Notes: generated from the letters alone by a model not told the origin. DNA of 22,002 nt from Candidatus Woesearchaeota archaeon CG10_big_fil_rev_8_21_14_0_10_36_11 (GCA_002762845.1 PCYB01000064.1:1-22002), one strand, 5' to 3'. Shown: positions 1 through 7,772, numbered from the stretch's first letter. Made by a program: numbers and translations.

Positions 1-30
1 AATTTTAGAATAAAGTTAGAATAAAGTATA

Positions 31-321
31 TTACAATCCAAACGCATCCGTAAACTCACGCATTCGTCTAAATTCGGCAAGGAAACCTAGACCTTTCTCA
101 GTAATAACTACTGTTCGTGTACTTTTCTGCTTCTTTTTAGAAAATTCTTCCTCAACAACGACAAGTTCTTTTTGCAGCAGTTCTTCAAGGTACTGATTGA
201 GCAATTTATGGGATAAGTTCGACTTATACATTAGATGAGTAGGTTTGATCTTTCCCCCTTTATTCTGTACAGAAAAGAGAATATCGTAAATCAGTTCTAA
301 TCTTGATCGTCGTGCTGCCAT
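31..321 (-). CDS. Winged-helix DNA-binding protein (archaeal HTH_45-like)
   Basis: A 96-aa basic protein that looks like a single winged helix-turn-helix domain. An N-terminal helix (SRLELIYDIL) is followed by a K-rich turn (NKGGKIKPTHLMYKSNLS), a recognition-helix-like segment (HKLLNQYLEELLQKELV), a charged wing and a last strand (TRTVVITEKGLGFLAEF). This order is typical of small archaeal regulators annotated as winged-helix proteins, so a role in transcription is likely; the target is unknown. It lies 8 nt downstream of the membrane-protein gene on the same strand. A GGAGAT Shine-Dalgarno-like sequence sits just before the ATG, so the two are probably co-transcribed and the membrane protein could be its sensor or target. 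The stop is TAA. Confidence 0.8.
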   Translation of the reverse strand: MAARRSRLELIYDILFSVQNKGGKIKPTHLMYKSNLSHKLLNQYLEELLQKELVVVEEEFSKKKQKSTRTVVITEKGLGFLAEFRRMREFTDAFGL

Positions 322-329
322 ATATTTTT

Positions 330-1034
330 TTATCTCCGTTTAACACTATTGTACGTGTAGAGGAGAAGTAAAAATCCTATCAAGATAAATAGTTCTCCTA
401 CTACATAAAAACTCTGGAAAAATGATACAAACACAAAAAAGACGTTTCCCGTAAGTATGAGCATAAACGCGTACATGATCCGTTTTGTGTTTTTATTCTG
501 CGAATTCAAATAATTTTTATAATAATTAAGGACAATTAACCCTAATAGTACCGTGCTTGTAAGATAAAACACTGAATATTGAAAGTTACTCACGATAGAA
601 ATTAACAATACCAAATAGATAAACAATCCGATTTGACTTACTTCATAAAACCGTTTAAGCCGCGCTCGTGATTTTTGTGATATGAAGAATATTAAAAGCC
701 AGGCGCTTAACATTGCCATCATTTGAATGAAGAATGCTCCCCGGTAGAACAACTCTGACAGTTGAAGACTTTGACCTGCAACTGGTCGTAACACATCAGC
801 AACGACTTCTCGTACAGGAAAAAAGTACAGGACACCACTTGTGAAAGATTTAAATATTAAGCCAACAAAAACAAGGATGAATGCAAGTGAAAAATACGCA
901 TATTTTGTGTCTTTGTTAATACGATAAATCCGCCAGCTATATCCAGCAATCAGAAATGCAATAAGCAAACTAACTACGTTGAACACAATATCCCAACCAT
1001 TAAACCATTCTGGGGTAAAAAACAACCTGAACAT
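330..1034 (-). CDS. Multi-pass membrane protein of unknown function
   Basis: A 234-aa hydrophobic protein with about seven predicted transmembrane segments, for example IVFNVVSLLIAFLIAG, FSLAFILVFVGLIF, MMAMLSAWLLIFFI, GLFIYLVLLISIV, YLTSTVLLGLIVL, AFMLILTGNVFFVFV and LFILIGFLLLLYTY, separated by short basic loops (KSRARLKRFYE, NSQNKNTKR). I see no enzyme motif. It is the first gene of a two-gene unit with the winged-helix gene. The ATG is preceded by GGTGG about 8 nt upstream. The pairing with a regulator suggests sensing or a regulated envelope function, but this is inference only. Confidence 0.75.
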   Translation of the reverse strand: MFRLFFTPEWFNGWDIVFNVVSLLIAFLIAGYSWRIYRINKDTKYAYFSLAFILVFVGLIFKSFTSGVLYFFPVREVVADVLRPVAGQSLQLSELFYRGAFFIQMMAMLSAWLLIFFISQKSRARLKRFYEVSQIGLFIYLVLLISIVSNFQYSVFYLTSTVLLGLIVLNYYKNYLNSQNKNTKRIMYAFMLILTGNVFFVFVSFFQSFYVVGELFILIGFLLLLYTYNSVKRR

Positions 1035-1141
1035 GAAATAACCACCGTAATTTACTTTACAGTAACAAATTGGGGGCGTGGTTTAAAAGCTTTATGGTAG
1101 TATCTTCTGAATTTTCTTCTAGAGTGCTTCTTCATAACCGA

Positions 1142-1149
1142 TTTATAAA
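1142..1149 (+). promoter_or_regulatory. TATA box for the 33-codon small ORF
   Basis: TTTATAAA followed by AAG. Transcription would start about 27 nt downstream, near 1172, right before the GGTGAT that precedes the small ORF. The rest of 1035-1141 shows nothing that I recognise apart from the upstream region of the minus-strand membrane-protein gene. Confidence 0.5.
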
Positions 1150-1181
1150 AAGATACTATTCTTTACTATAGGTGATGTCAG

Positions 1182-1283
1182 ATGTACAAAGATTTAGAGC
1201 AGTTCGTTTCAAACTTAACAACTGAAGAGCTTGTATATCTTTTATACAAACGTAACATCATATATAAACCAAAAATTTCATAA
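1182..1283 (+). CDS. Putative 33-aa small protein
   Basis: ATG to TAA, 33 codons. It begins MYKDLEQFVSNLTTEELVYL and ends NIIYKPKIS, with an amphipathic helical look. A GGTGA sequence lies 6 nt before the ATG, a TATA box lies 40 nt upstream, and a GC-rich hairpin followed by six T starts 31 nt after the stop, so the ORF sits alone in a complete small transcription unit. I do not recognise a family. An alternative ATG at 1175 in another frame gives only 16 codons. The transcript could instead be a non-coding RNA. Confidence 0.45.
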   Translation: MYKDLEQFVSNLTTEELVYLLYKRNIIYKPKIS

Positions 1284-1314
1284 TTCCATTTTTAGAAACC
1301 AACCAACCTTCTTT

Positions 1315-1349
1315 CCGGGCTCAGACATCTTGTTTCGGCCCGGTTTTTT
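1315..1349 (+). terminator. Intrinsic-type terminator hairpin with T tract
   Basis: CCGGGC (1315-1320) pairs perfectly with GCCCGG (1338-1343) across a 17-nt loop, directly followed by TTTTTT (1344-1349). The T tract lies on the plus-strand side only, so it should end the transcript of the small ORF at 1182 rather than the minus-strand gene that ends at 1371. Confidence 0.65.
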
Positions 1350-1370
1350 AATTCATTATTAGAGATTGTT

Positions 1371-1982
1371 CTAAGAATTGTCTATAAAAAACGCTTTCCC
1401 AACATTACCAGTATCACCATACAATAATACTTTAGTTTGGATGCGCGTTGGATCTACTCTCAACTTATCAACTAACATGTTTTTAAACTTTTTATCTTCT
1501 TCTGGTTTTCCAAATCTAACAATATGTCCTGGTTTAGCAACTTGTAAAAATCCTTTGTATGCATCTTCTTCAGCTTGTCTAAATCGACTAACTAATTCTC
1601 TCCACAGTCCATCATCACATTCCAATTCTCCTCTTCGATATTTCCACATCAAGTCGGTATCCGTTCCAGTACCATCAATTAAAACACCTTGAAGAATAAT
1701 AACGTCAGCGTGATCAATCAAATTCGGTAATAAGTTCGGTAATTCAAGAACATTTCCACTCAAGAATTCAAGATTAGTAACACCACCCATGTCTCTTGCC
1801 AGTTCATACCATCCTTGCATTCGTGCATGGTCTTCTGAAAAATTAACTGAATAAAACTTTCTACAATGGGAAGACAATGCCCTTGCCAATCTCAATTGAA
1901 CATCTAATCCAACTTCAACTACATCTTTTGCATCTTTATCTCTCAAAAACTGAGCCATATGTTCATAAAATGTTTGTGTCAT
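1371..1982 (-). CDS. Class I SAM-methyltransferase-like Rossmann protein
   Basis: A 203-aa protein with a probable Rossmann fold. VVEVGLDVQLRLARALSS resembles motif I of class I methyltransferases, although the usual GxGxG is degraded to VGLDVQ. FYSVNFSEDHARM fits the strand 2 region, LEFLSGNVLELP the strand 3 acidic region, and ADVIILQGVLIDG the strand 4 region. After an acidic helix comes GFLQVAKPGHIVRFGKPEED, which resembles the post-strand-5 region, and the protein ends VLLYGDTGNVGKAFFIDN. Because motif I is weak, it could be an inactive or highly divergent member. It stands alone with an AT-rich TATA-like element about 26 nt upstream of the ATG. The stop is TAG. Confidence 0.65.
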   Translation of the reverse strand: MTQTFYEHMAQFLRDKDAKDVVEVGLDVQLRLARALSSHCRKFYSVNFSEDHARMQGWYELARDMGGVTNLEFLSGNVLELPNLLPNLIDHADVIILQGVLIDGTGTDTDLMWKYRRGELECDDGLWRELVSRFRQAEEDAYKGFLQVAKPGHIVRFGKPEEDKKFKNMLVDKLRVDPTRIQTKVLLYGDTGNVGKAFFIDNS

Positions 1983-2047
1983 AAATAGAAAACATTTATA
2001 CTAATTTAAAAATATTTTGTCACTTATTACTAAAAAGTAAAAACAAC

Positions 2048-4177
2048 CTATTCTAACGGCACACCAGACCACAACGTCCAATCTTCTGACGGACCGTACG
2101 CACCAAACGTAAAATATGGAGGTTGTGTCTGACCAAAATAGCTGTTTTGTACTTGTCCCCAAGAACCCCGTTGAGTACCACCAGAACCAGAACCGTATAC
2201 AGAACTGCCAAACATTTTCCACGTTTTCATAACAGAATGAAATCCTGACACATCAGTCGTATAATCAGCACCAGGTTCAACAATCATCTCCCCTTTATAT
2301 CCATGCTTCTTAAATATTTTTACCATGTCTTTAATAGGTGTGTTTCCCTCACCAGGTGCAAGGTGATCATCCTGATATCCATAATTATCAACAAGATGTA
2401 AATGGCCAACGATATTCTTTTCTGCAAGTTCTTCAACTTTACCTAACATCCACTTGTTAAAGTTTTTATCATTCTCTTCAATACTCTTTTTGGGATCACT
2501 GTTCCAATATTTTCGCCACATATTAAAATGGCCCGTGTCAAACGTTGCAGTAATGTGGTCCTGTGCACGTTTTGTTGCCTGTTCCTCTGAAAGACCTTGT
2601 TGTACCAACATTTCTGCCATACGTCTCCTGCCACCTTCAACCAATGTAATTAATTCATCAGGATGTGCACCATAACTTTCTGGAAAAAGGTTTTCCATTG
2701 CAACCTGAACAGGTTTTTTCAGTTTTCCTTCCTTTTCAAGTCGTTGAGATTGTTTCATTGCAGAAATTCCCGCTTCAGCGTACGAATCGAACGACTCTCG
2801 GAGTGCGTACGTTTCTGCACTTTCAACGTTTCGAATAGTTTCCTTTGACTCTTCTGCCTGTGCCCACTGTGATGCTGACGCTTCTTTTGACTGATTAATT
2901 TGTCGATCTTCGTCACGCATCAAACGTTCAATTATTTTCGATGGAAATTTTGCGTCTTCTGGTACAAGGTCACCGAACCTGCTTCCTGCCTGACGTTTCA
3001 ATCGCCACTTTTCATCTTCATCAGTTTCATCTTCAATTTTTTTATAGAAATCGTACGCTTTTCGTAATTTTATCATGTTTTCAATGTGTTCGTCGAAACT
3101 TCCACCGTAATAGTACGCCCAACCACGACTGTTCGCAGCGTTTGTTTCAAGCGTGGAAATAATATATGCTTCTTCCGGTCGAACTTTAATCTCACCAACG
3201 CTTTTTGCGTTTTTGAACCGCCCCCAATATGACTTCTCAAAATCTTTATCACTTTCTTTGCCACCTTTTTCTTTCCATGCACGCCATACTTCTTGTGCCC
3301 TCTTTGTCATTTGCTCAGATTCTTTCACAAGATCATCCCAGGTAAGTTGCCGTACTTCAAATATCCCCGTATCGGGATTAAATTTTGGAACACGATCTTC
3401 ATCCGATATTCTTTTACCATAATAATCTACATAAATTAGTCGCCCATTTTCATCATATTGTGAATCGGCAATTTTTGTTACGCCGTTATCTATATACTCT
3501 TTTCCTTTTTCTGCAGTGTTCCATATAGGGCGTGCAACTTTCCGATTCTTTCGTGCTTCTTCAATAACCCTTCCAGTTCTTCTGTCAATAACACGAAACG
3601 ATGCTCTCCCCTCTTCGTCGTCGTACATTTTAAAATTCTGATCTTTATTCCATGTTGCATCAACGAACGGCCTGAAGAATTCGCCAGTATGTACAACAAC
3701 AGGACCTCCCTGAGAAACGTCTGCTGCAAAGTCAACAGCCCTTCTAATTTCGTCAACGGCTTGTTTCTTACTTTGTCTATTAAAATTTCCTTGTTGGTCC
3801 ATCCCTGCAAGTCCCATAACACCAACGCTTGAATGTGTTGTAAAATCTACTCTGTTCGCAGTTTGTATTTCACGTAATGCTTGACGTTGTACTTTTCCGT
3901 ACATCTCAGGAGTATGTCCCTGACCAGACCCTTTCCCCATCCCCATAAAACCAAGTTCCATAGTCTTCGATCCTGCACGAATCTTTGCACTCACAGCGGG
4001 AATGTTTGGAACGGGACCAAGCCCTAGACTTACTCCTATGTCTCCTATTCCTACACCTGCGTCATTTGTTATCTGTTCAGAATTTGTTGCACTTCCGGGA
4101 AAACCATGGTCTGCACCCATGTCATCAACGTATCCCCTATCCATCGGCATATACCTGCCGCTACCGAACTCAACCAT
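2048..4177 (-). CDS. Xylose-isomerase-like TIM-barrel protein with ~320-aa insertion
   Basis: A 709-aa protein. The sugar-phosphate isomerase/AP endonuclease IV-type barrel is visible in two parts: residues about 70-170 (TTHSSVG, then VVVHTGEFF at 160-168) and about 489-660. The second part has VAMENLFPE (Glu495), ATFDTGHFN (Asp547, His550), HLHLVDNYG (His592, His594, Asp597), DDHLAPGEGNTP (His605) and MIVEPGAD (Glu634), the usual metal-ligand pattern of this superfamily, so a divalent-metal enzyme acting on a sugar or on DNA is expected. Residues about 172-488 form a charged helical insertion absent from ordinary family members of about 280 aa. The first 70 residues are Gly-rich. The tail after 660 is Gly/Ser/aromatic-rich and ends DWTLWSGVPLE. 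A TATA box 27 nt upstream supports this ATG and a leaderless transcript. The stop is TAG. The substrate is unknown. Confidence 0.8.
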   Translation of the reverse strand: MVEFGSGRYMPMDRGYVDDMGADHGFPGSATNSEQITNDAGVGIGDIGVSLGLGPVPNIPAVSAKIRAGSKTMELGFMGMGKGSGQGHTPEMYGKVQRQALREIQTANRVDFTTHSSVGVMGLAGMDQQGNFNRQSKKQAVDEIRRAVDFAADVSQGGPVVVHTGEFFRPFVDATWNKDQNFKMYDDEEGRASFRVIDRRTGRVIEEARKNRKVARPIWNTAEKGKEYIDNGVTKIADSQYDENGRLIYVDYYGKRISDEDRVPKFNPDTGIFEVRQLTWDDLVKESEQMTKRAQEVWRAWKEKGGKESDKDFEKSYWGRFKNAKSVGEIKVRPEEAYIISTLETNAANSRGWAYYYGGSFDEHIENMIKLRKAYDFYKKIEDETDEDEKWRLKRQAGSRFGDLVPEDAKFPSKIIERLMRDEDRQINQSKEASASQWAQAEESKETIRNVESAETYALRESFDSYAEAGISAMKQSQRLEKEGKLKKPVQVAMENLFPESYGAHPDELITLVEGGRRRMAEMLVQQGLSEEQATKRAQDHITATFDTGHFNMWRKYWNSDPKKSIEENDKNFNKWMLGKVEELAEKNIVGHLHLVDNYGYQDDHLAPGEGNTPIKDMVKIFKKHGYKGEMIVEPGADYTTDVSGFHSVMKTWKMFGSSVYGSGSGGTQRGSWGQVQNSYFGQTQPPYFTFGAYGPSEDWTLWSGVPLE

Positions 4178-4199
4178 GTGTTCAAGAAAAGTTTAAGTG

Positions 4200-4207
4200 T
4201 ATATAAA
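4200..4207 (-). promoter_or_regulatory. TATA box of the TIM-barrel gene
   Basis: TTTATATA on the minus strand, centred about 27 nt upstream of the ATG at 4177. This predicts a transcript that starts at or next to the start codon. Confidence 0.6.
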
Positions 4208-4251
4208 GTTTTATGTCCATACTTTAAGAATAATACTCAATAACATACCAT

Positions 4252-4530
4252 TTACACATGAGAAATAAACTTATAAAAATCTCTATACATTAATCCTTGA
4301 ATGATTAATCCTAATAATAAACCATGAACAAAGTCATTATAAAATCCAAAGTAAAGTAAAGCAATAAGAATAATTAATGCTATTATCCAATGATGTATAT
4401 GAACATTATATTGACCAACCGTAAAGATAAAAGATTTTATTATTCCTTGTTGACCTTCCGTCTTGCCCGAAAGAAAATAAGAAATCGTAAAACCACAAAT
4501 TGCACCAAGTAATAAAATAAGTTTATTCAT
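4252..4530 (-). CDS. Small HxHHW-motif membrane protein
   Basis: A 92-aa integral membrane protein with about three hydrophobic segments: LILLLGAICGFTISYFL, WIIALIILIALLYFGF and FVHGLLLGLIIQGL. Between the first two comes a conserved-looking polar signature, FTVGQYNVHIHHW, and the last is followed by MYRDFYKFI. From memory, small proteins with a HxHHW motif and a C-terminal YRDFY-like motif recur as conserved hypotheticals in archaea and candidate-phyla bacteria; no function is known to me. The His cluster could bind a metal. It has an AT-rich upstream region with a TATA-like element about 26 nt before the ATG. Confidence 0.7.
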   Translation of the reverse strand: MNKLILLLGAICGFTISYFLSGKTEGQQGIIKSFIFTVGQYNVHIHHWIIALIILIALLYFGFYNDFVHGLLLGLIIQGLMYRDFYKFISHV

Positions 4531-4583
4531 AAATTGAAAGTAATATAATATTGTATTTAATAATTATATTTCTCCAAAAAGAA

Positions 4584-4591
4584 TTTATATA
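4584..4591 (+). promoter_or_regulatory. TATA box of the TAG-interrupted membrane-protein gene
   Basis: TTTATATA centred 28 nt upstream of the ATG at 4616, the same spacing as in intact genes of the window. The promoter appears intact even though the reading frame is interrupted. Confidence 0.6.
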
Positions 4592-4615
4592 AATGTCTAA
4601 AAGATTTCATACAAC

Positions 4616-4966
4616 ATGGATGCCACAGCGTGGATAATGATAGCAATTCTTAGTTTAATAGTTATTTTTGGCATCGTTTTTATGTTCGTAATAAAGCGTA
4701 AGAAAGAACACGAACCAGATTATTATACATTTTTCATTATGGGAATTATGTAGTTACCATTAAGTTTATTGTTTGATAACCCAGCACTGTGGATAATGGG
4801 ATTAATATTTATGAGCATTGGTATTGTGAACAAAGATAAATGGAAAGAAAACCATACAATGTGGAAAAATCTAACACAAAAAGAAAGAACTGGTAAGTTG
4901 ACCCTTGTCATTGGACGTGGAATTTTATTTGTTATAGGAATTATTTTCTACTTATTTTATACATAA
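4616..4966 (+). pseudogene. Small membrane protein gene with in-frame TAG at codon 46
   Basis: Reading from the ATG at 4616, codons 1-45 encode a hydrophobic segment (IAILSLIVIFGIVFMFVI), a basic stretch (KRKKEHEPDYY) and TFFIMGIM. Codon 46 is TAG (4751-4753). The same frame then continues without a break to a TAA at 4964-4966 with LPLSLLFDNPALWIMGLIFM, GIVNKDKWKENHTMWKNLTQ and a C-terminal membrane segment. Together this is one coherent 117-codon gene with two or three membrane segments, of a kind that I recall as a small DPANN conserved hypothetical. TAG is one base from TGG, and I recall a Trp before the LP in relatives. Other genes here end in TAG, so TAG is a real stop in this genome. 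Options are a nonsense mutation, readthrough, a split gene restarting at TTG 4769, or a sequencing error. Confidence 0.6.
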
Positions 4967-4988
4967 ATAGAATAGTTTAAAACATAAC

Positions 4989-5597
4989 TTATTGTTTGTA
5001 CATATCATTTCCAGAGCTTTTATTTGTGTGATATGTCCTATCAAGTAAACGGCCTGTAACACGTTTTGTCATTGATGTTATTGTAGCAACTTCTTCTGTA
5101 AATCCACCATAAAAACCAGCTTCTCCCGCAGATTCTTTTTCATTAAGCGCATTATATAAATTACGTGCTTCATGCTGTTCTTCTAAAGTTAAATATCCTT
5201 TCTCATCATGCATCCTGTTAAGACTTTCCGCACTTTGAAGCAATTCTTCTGCTGGCTTTTGACTTAATGCATGAATATATTCGGCAGCTTGAACTTCAAA
5301 ATGATCACGTTGAGAAGAAGTAGGAATACCAGTAGTTTCTTTCTGGACAGTTTCTTCGAGACCTTTCCATTCTTTCAGAACAGCTTTACCCTCTTCACTT
5401 AATCCTACAAGATCGTTCTTTGCAAGTTCCGGAATAGGAACCTTATCTTTCCACTTTCGCTTTTCTGTAATCTCTTTTTCACTTTCACGAATGGCTTTCT
5501 GTGCTTCCTCTATTTCTTGCTTCTTTTTCTTTTCAAGTTCTTTCAGTTTTTTTATTCGTTCCTCGGGAGGAATGTTCTTAAGAGAATCTTCTGCCAT
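4989..5597 (-). CDS. Coiled-coil protein of unknown function (DPANN-type)
   Basis: A 202-aa protein. Residues about 10-50 form a strongly charged heptad-like helix (RIKKLKELEKKKKQEIEEAQ) with high coiled-coil potential, followed by a short linker (KVPIPELAKNDLVGLSEEG). A helical middle follows, with QAAEYIHALSQKPAEELLQS and YLTLEEQHEARNLYNALNEK, then a Gly-containing tail (GEAGFYGGFTEE) and a basic polar C-terminus. There is no signal peptide or membrane segment. It follows the 485-aa unknown gene by 33 nt on the same strand, so the two are probably a functional pair. A TTTTTATAG element about 24 nt before the ATG may give it a separate promoter. I know no function for this family. Confidence 0.7.
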   Translation of the reverse strand: MAEDSLKNIPPEERIKKLKELEKKKKQEIEEAQKAIRESEKEITEKRKWKDKVPIPELAKNDLVGLSEEGKAVLKEWKGLEETVQKETTGIPTSSQRDHFEVQAAEYIHALSQKPAEELLQSAESLNRMHDEKGYLTLEEQHEARNLYNALNEKESAGEAGFYGGFTEEVATITSMTKRVTGRLLDRTYHTNKSSGNDMYKQ

Positions 5598-5630
5598 ACC
5601 ATAAAGAAAAACAAAGGACTATAAAAACGT

Positions 5631-7088
5631 TTACCACGCAATCATTCTATGTGCTTTCTTAAAATTCTTATAATGGTTCCAGATATGAAACATTGCATGA
5701 CCAACAACTGCACCAGATGCACTTTTATACGCTTCTTTGGTTTTATAATTTTGTTTTGGTCTTTGAGTAGCGGCTTTCCCACCCTTTTTCTTAAAAGTAT
5801 AAAAATCACCAAGGAACTGTTGCATTAACGTCCTTTTCATAGGTTCTTTTGCTTCCTTGTTCTTTTTAGTTACATCTACATTCATTCGTGCTTCTTCAAG
5901 GTAGGTATCCAACTCACTTCCAAGCGCCTCCATTGCTTTCTGCACAGATGACGATACTTCACCCATAAGGATAAAGTTTTCTCTGTCTTTCATTTTCTTA
6001 TATGATTCAACCTGAGCATCACTCCACGCATAAACTCGAATATTCATTTCGAAACGACCAATATGGACAGGACCGCGTTGATATCCGTCCTGGACAACTT
6101 TCAGTTCTGGCCGTGTACGATAATTAAATGTTGTTAAGACACATCCGTTTGCCCCCGTTTCTGGATCACGTTTTCGTGCAAGGAGCTCAATGTCAAGCAT
6201 ACTGTTTTCAAACGCCGCAACCATTTCTGGAGAACTCATACTTTTTTGTTTAAGAGTAAGTTTTTCAACATGTTTAAGGTATGGTTTTACCCAGGTAATG
6301 TACATTTTAATGATTTCAAAATGTTGAAGGAGGTATTGTAGCATGAACCGCCGCCTTTGTTCATGTTCTTTATGCGTTCTTTTTTTCCACTCGATAAAAT
6401 TTCGTAAATGTCGTAATAAAACACGGAGAAGATTTTCATTAAAATCTTTTCGTAAGTCGCCAATGTACCTTTCCATTTCGTCAGAATCTTTAAACGGTGG
6501 CGCATCAAAAAAAAGGTCCGGTAACGTAATAAACTCTAATTCCCGCGCCATACCATACACGGATGCAGCACTTTTACCGCCACCCTGAACAAGGTCAATA
6601 AACATCCCTTTAAGAGTTATTTCCCCACCTTTCTTTCGTTCACGTAACGGTTTATTCACTTGTTTCTGTGCTTCATCATAATATTCTAATCGTTCATCAA
6701 GTATACGTAATTCTCGTACCATTTGAAATAATTCTTTGATCATCTTTCCTGTTGTTGCTAAGAACTGAGAAATTTTATCTTGTTGTGCGCCTAAACGCTG
6801 TTGGGTCACGCCAAAAAATGCAGAATTTTCTGATGCGCCGAACGCATCTTCTAATTTTTCAATGATAGGAAATGTTTGCTGAAACTGTTCCAACATCCAA
6901 AAATATGGTTCTTCAAGACTTAAATCGTACATTTCCCATGAAAGACGGTAAAACTTTTTAGGTGTAGGAAAACCTGTCTTTTCATATATTGACTGAAGGA
7001 CTTCTCGTTCCTCTTCCTCATTAAAACCAAACTCTTTAAGTAAATCTTCCCTTCCGTGGGGATACCTATAAAAAGAACCTTCTGCCAT
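5631..7088 (-). CDS. Large protein of unknown function, partner of the coiled-coil gene
   Basis: A 485-aa soluble, mostly helical protein that I cannot assign. Visible features are an N-terminal YRYPHGREDLLKEFGF, an aromatic segment (FYRLSWEMYDLSLEEPYFWM), helices with coiled-coil character (residues about 95-150), and a Gly-rich signature LVQGGGKSAASVYGMAREL at about 167-185. The GGGKS is not a Walker A motif, because the required Gly five positions upstream is Leu. A middle basic helix (EWKKRTHKEHEQRRRFMLQY) and a mixed region with CVLTTFNYRTRPELKVV and GPVHIGRFEMNIRVYAW follow. The C-terminus is Lys-rich and ends WNHYKNFKKAHRMIAW. A GGTGA Shine-Dalgarno precedes the ATG. It is followed by the coiled-coil gene, suggesting a complex. 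It may be confined to DPANN; this is inference. Confidence 0.65.
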   Translation of the reverse strand: MAEGSFYRYPHGREDLLKEFGFNEEEEREVLQSIYEKTGFPTPKKFYRLSWEMYDLSLEEPYFWMLEQFQQTFPIIEKLEDAFGASENSAFFGVTQQRLGAQQDKISQFLATTGKMIKELFQMVRELRILDERLEYYDEAQKQVNKPLRERKKGGEITLKGMFIDLVQGGGKSAASVYGMARELEFITLPDLFFDAPPFKDSDEMERYIGDLRKDFNENLLRVLLRHLRNFIEWKKRTHKEHEQRRRFMLQYLLQHFEIIKMYITWVKPYLKHVEKLTLKQKSMSSPEMVAAFENSMLDIELLARKRDPETGANGCVLTTFNYRTRPELKVVQDGYQRGPVHIGRFEMNIRVYAWSDAQVESYKKMKDRENFILMGEVSSSVQKAMEALGSELDTYLEEARMNVDVTKKNKEAKEPMKRTLMQQFLGDFYTFKKKGGKAATQRPKQNYKTKEAYKSASGAVVGHAMFHIWNHYKNFKKAHRMIAW

Positions 7089-7142
7089 TATTCACCTTTT
7101 TTTAATCTATTATGTTGGTTGCATTTAATAAGTTTTTTATTT

Positions 7143-7772
7143 TTATGTCTTATTTTTAGAACATTTCCAGAACCACAAACCATCTTTTTCATAGAAGGTA
7201 AGGTTAAATCCGATATTTTCTAACAATGTTGTCCACCCACTACTCTCAAAACTATTTACTTCTTTCTGTTTCTGCCACCCATTAATATCTTTTGAAGACA
7301 ATACCATTACAAATTCCCCATTATCTTTCAGAGTTCGTGAAATCTCAGACAATAATTGTTTATGATTTGTGACATAATTCAAAACAAAAATTGAAGTTAC
7401 AGAATCAAACGTATTTGAAGAAAATGGCAATGGTTTTTCTACATCCCCACACACTTTCTCTGTGCAATTGTCATTAAAATCAAGCATCTTGGGAGAAATG
7501 TCAAATCCTACAGATTTAATATACGAATATGCACCACAACCAATATCTAAGTTATTTCCAGAAAGAAAAGAAAGTTCTTGTTTTATCAACGACCTTTTTT
7601 CTTTACTAATTTTCCGTCCCCACATGAATGCTTCTGCGTTCCAGAACGATTTTTTGTCTTCTGGCCAGCCTCGTGCCCATGGAACGGAAGAAGAAAGAGA
7701 TTGTAACGTCTCTTTAACATCAACACCGTACTGTAATTCCATCAAGCCGCATAAAAAATCATTCTCTGACAT
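7143..7772 (-). CDS. Class I SAM-dependent methyltransferase
   Basis: A 209-aa protein with clear class I methyltransferase motifs: LDIGCGAYSY (motif I, SAM binding), VGFDISPKMLDF (motif II), KVCGDVEKPLPF followed by FDSVTSIFVLNYV (motif IV region), LSEISRTLKDNGEFVMVLS (post-motif/strand 5), and a C-terminal strand pair. It resembles UbiE/type-11 methyltransferases; the substrate cannot be read from the sequence. It lies 41 nt downstream of the MFS transporter on the same strand and is probably in its operon. The ATG at 7772 has no adjacent Shine-Dalgarno. A strong GGAGGTGA (7802-7809) sits about 30 nt further upstream in the same open frame with no standard start codon between them, so the start is uncertain. 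Confidence 0.85.
   Translation of the reverse strand: MSENDFLCGLMELQYGVDVKETLQSLSSSVPWARGWPEDKKSFWNAEAFMWGRKISKEKRSLIKQELSFLSGNNLDIGCGAYSYIKSVGFDISPKMLDFNDNCTEKVCGDVEKPLPFSSNTFDSVTSIFVLNYVTNHKQLLSEISRTLKDNGEFVMVLSSKDINGWQKQKEVNSFESSGWTTLLENIGFNLTFYEKDGLWFWKCSKNKT

Noticed and set aside
1172..1220. Possible box C/D RNA (GTGATGT as C box, CTGA at about 1216 as D box)
   Set aside because: The C box has a mismatch and no clear C'/D' boxes lie between; the small ORF with Shine-Dalgarno explains the region better.
2443..4206. Several open frames on both strands inside the TIM-barrel gene
   Set aside because: They are overlapped by a 709-codon gene with recognisable motifs and a proper promoter, and encode no plausible domains.
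4616..4966. Genome-wide recoding of TAG (for example pyrrolysine) as the explanation for the internal TAG
   Set aside because: At least two other genes in the window (ending at 1371 and 2048) terminate at TAG in positions that make sense as stops.
6572..6586. GGGKS in the 485-aa protein as a Walker A NTPase motif
   Set aside because: The required glycine four residues before GKS is absent (Leu-Val-Gln-Gly-Gly-Gly-Lys-Ser) and no Walker B partner was found.
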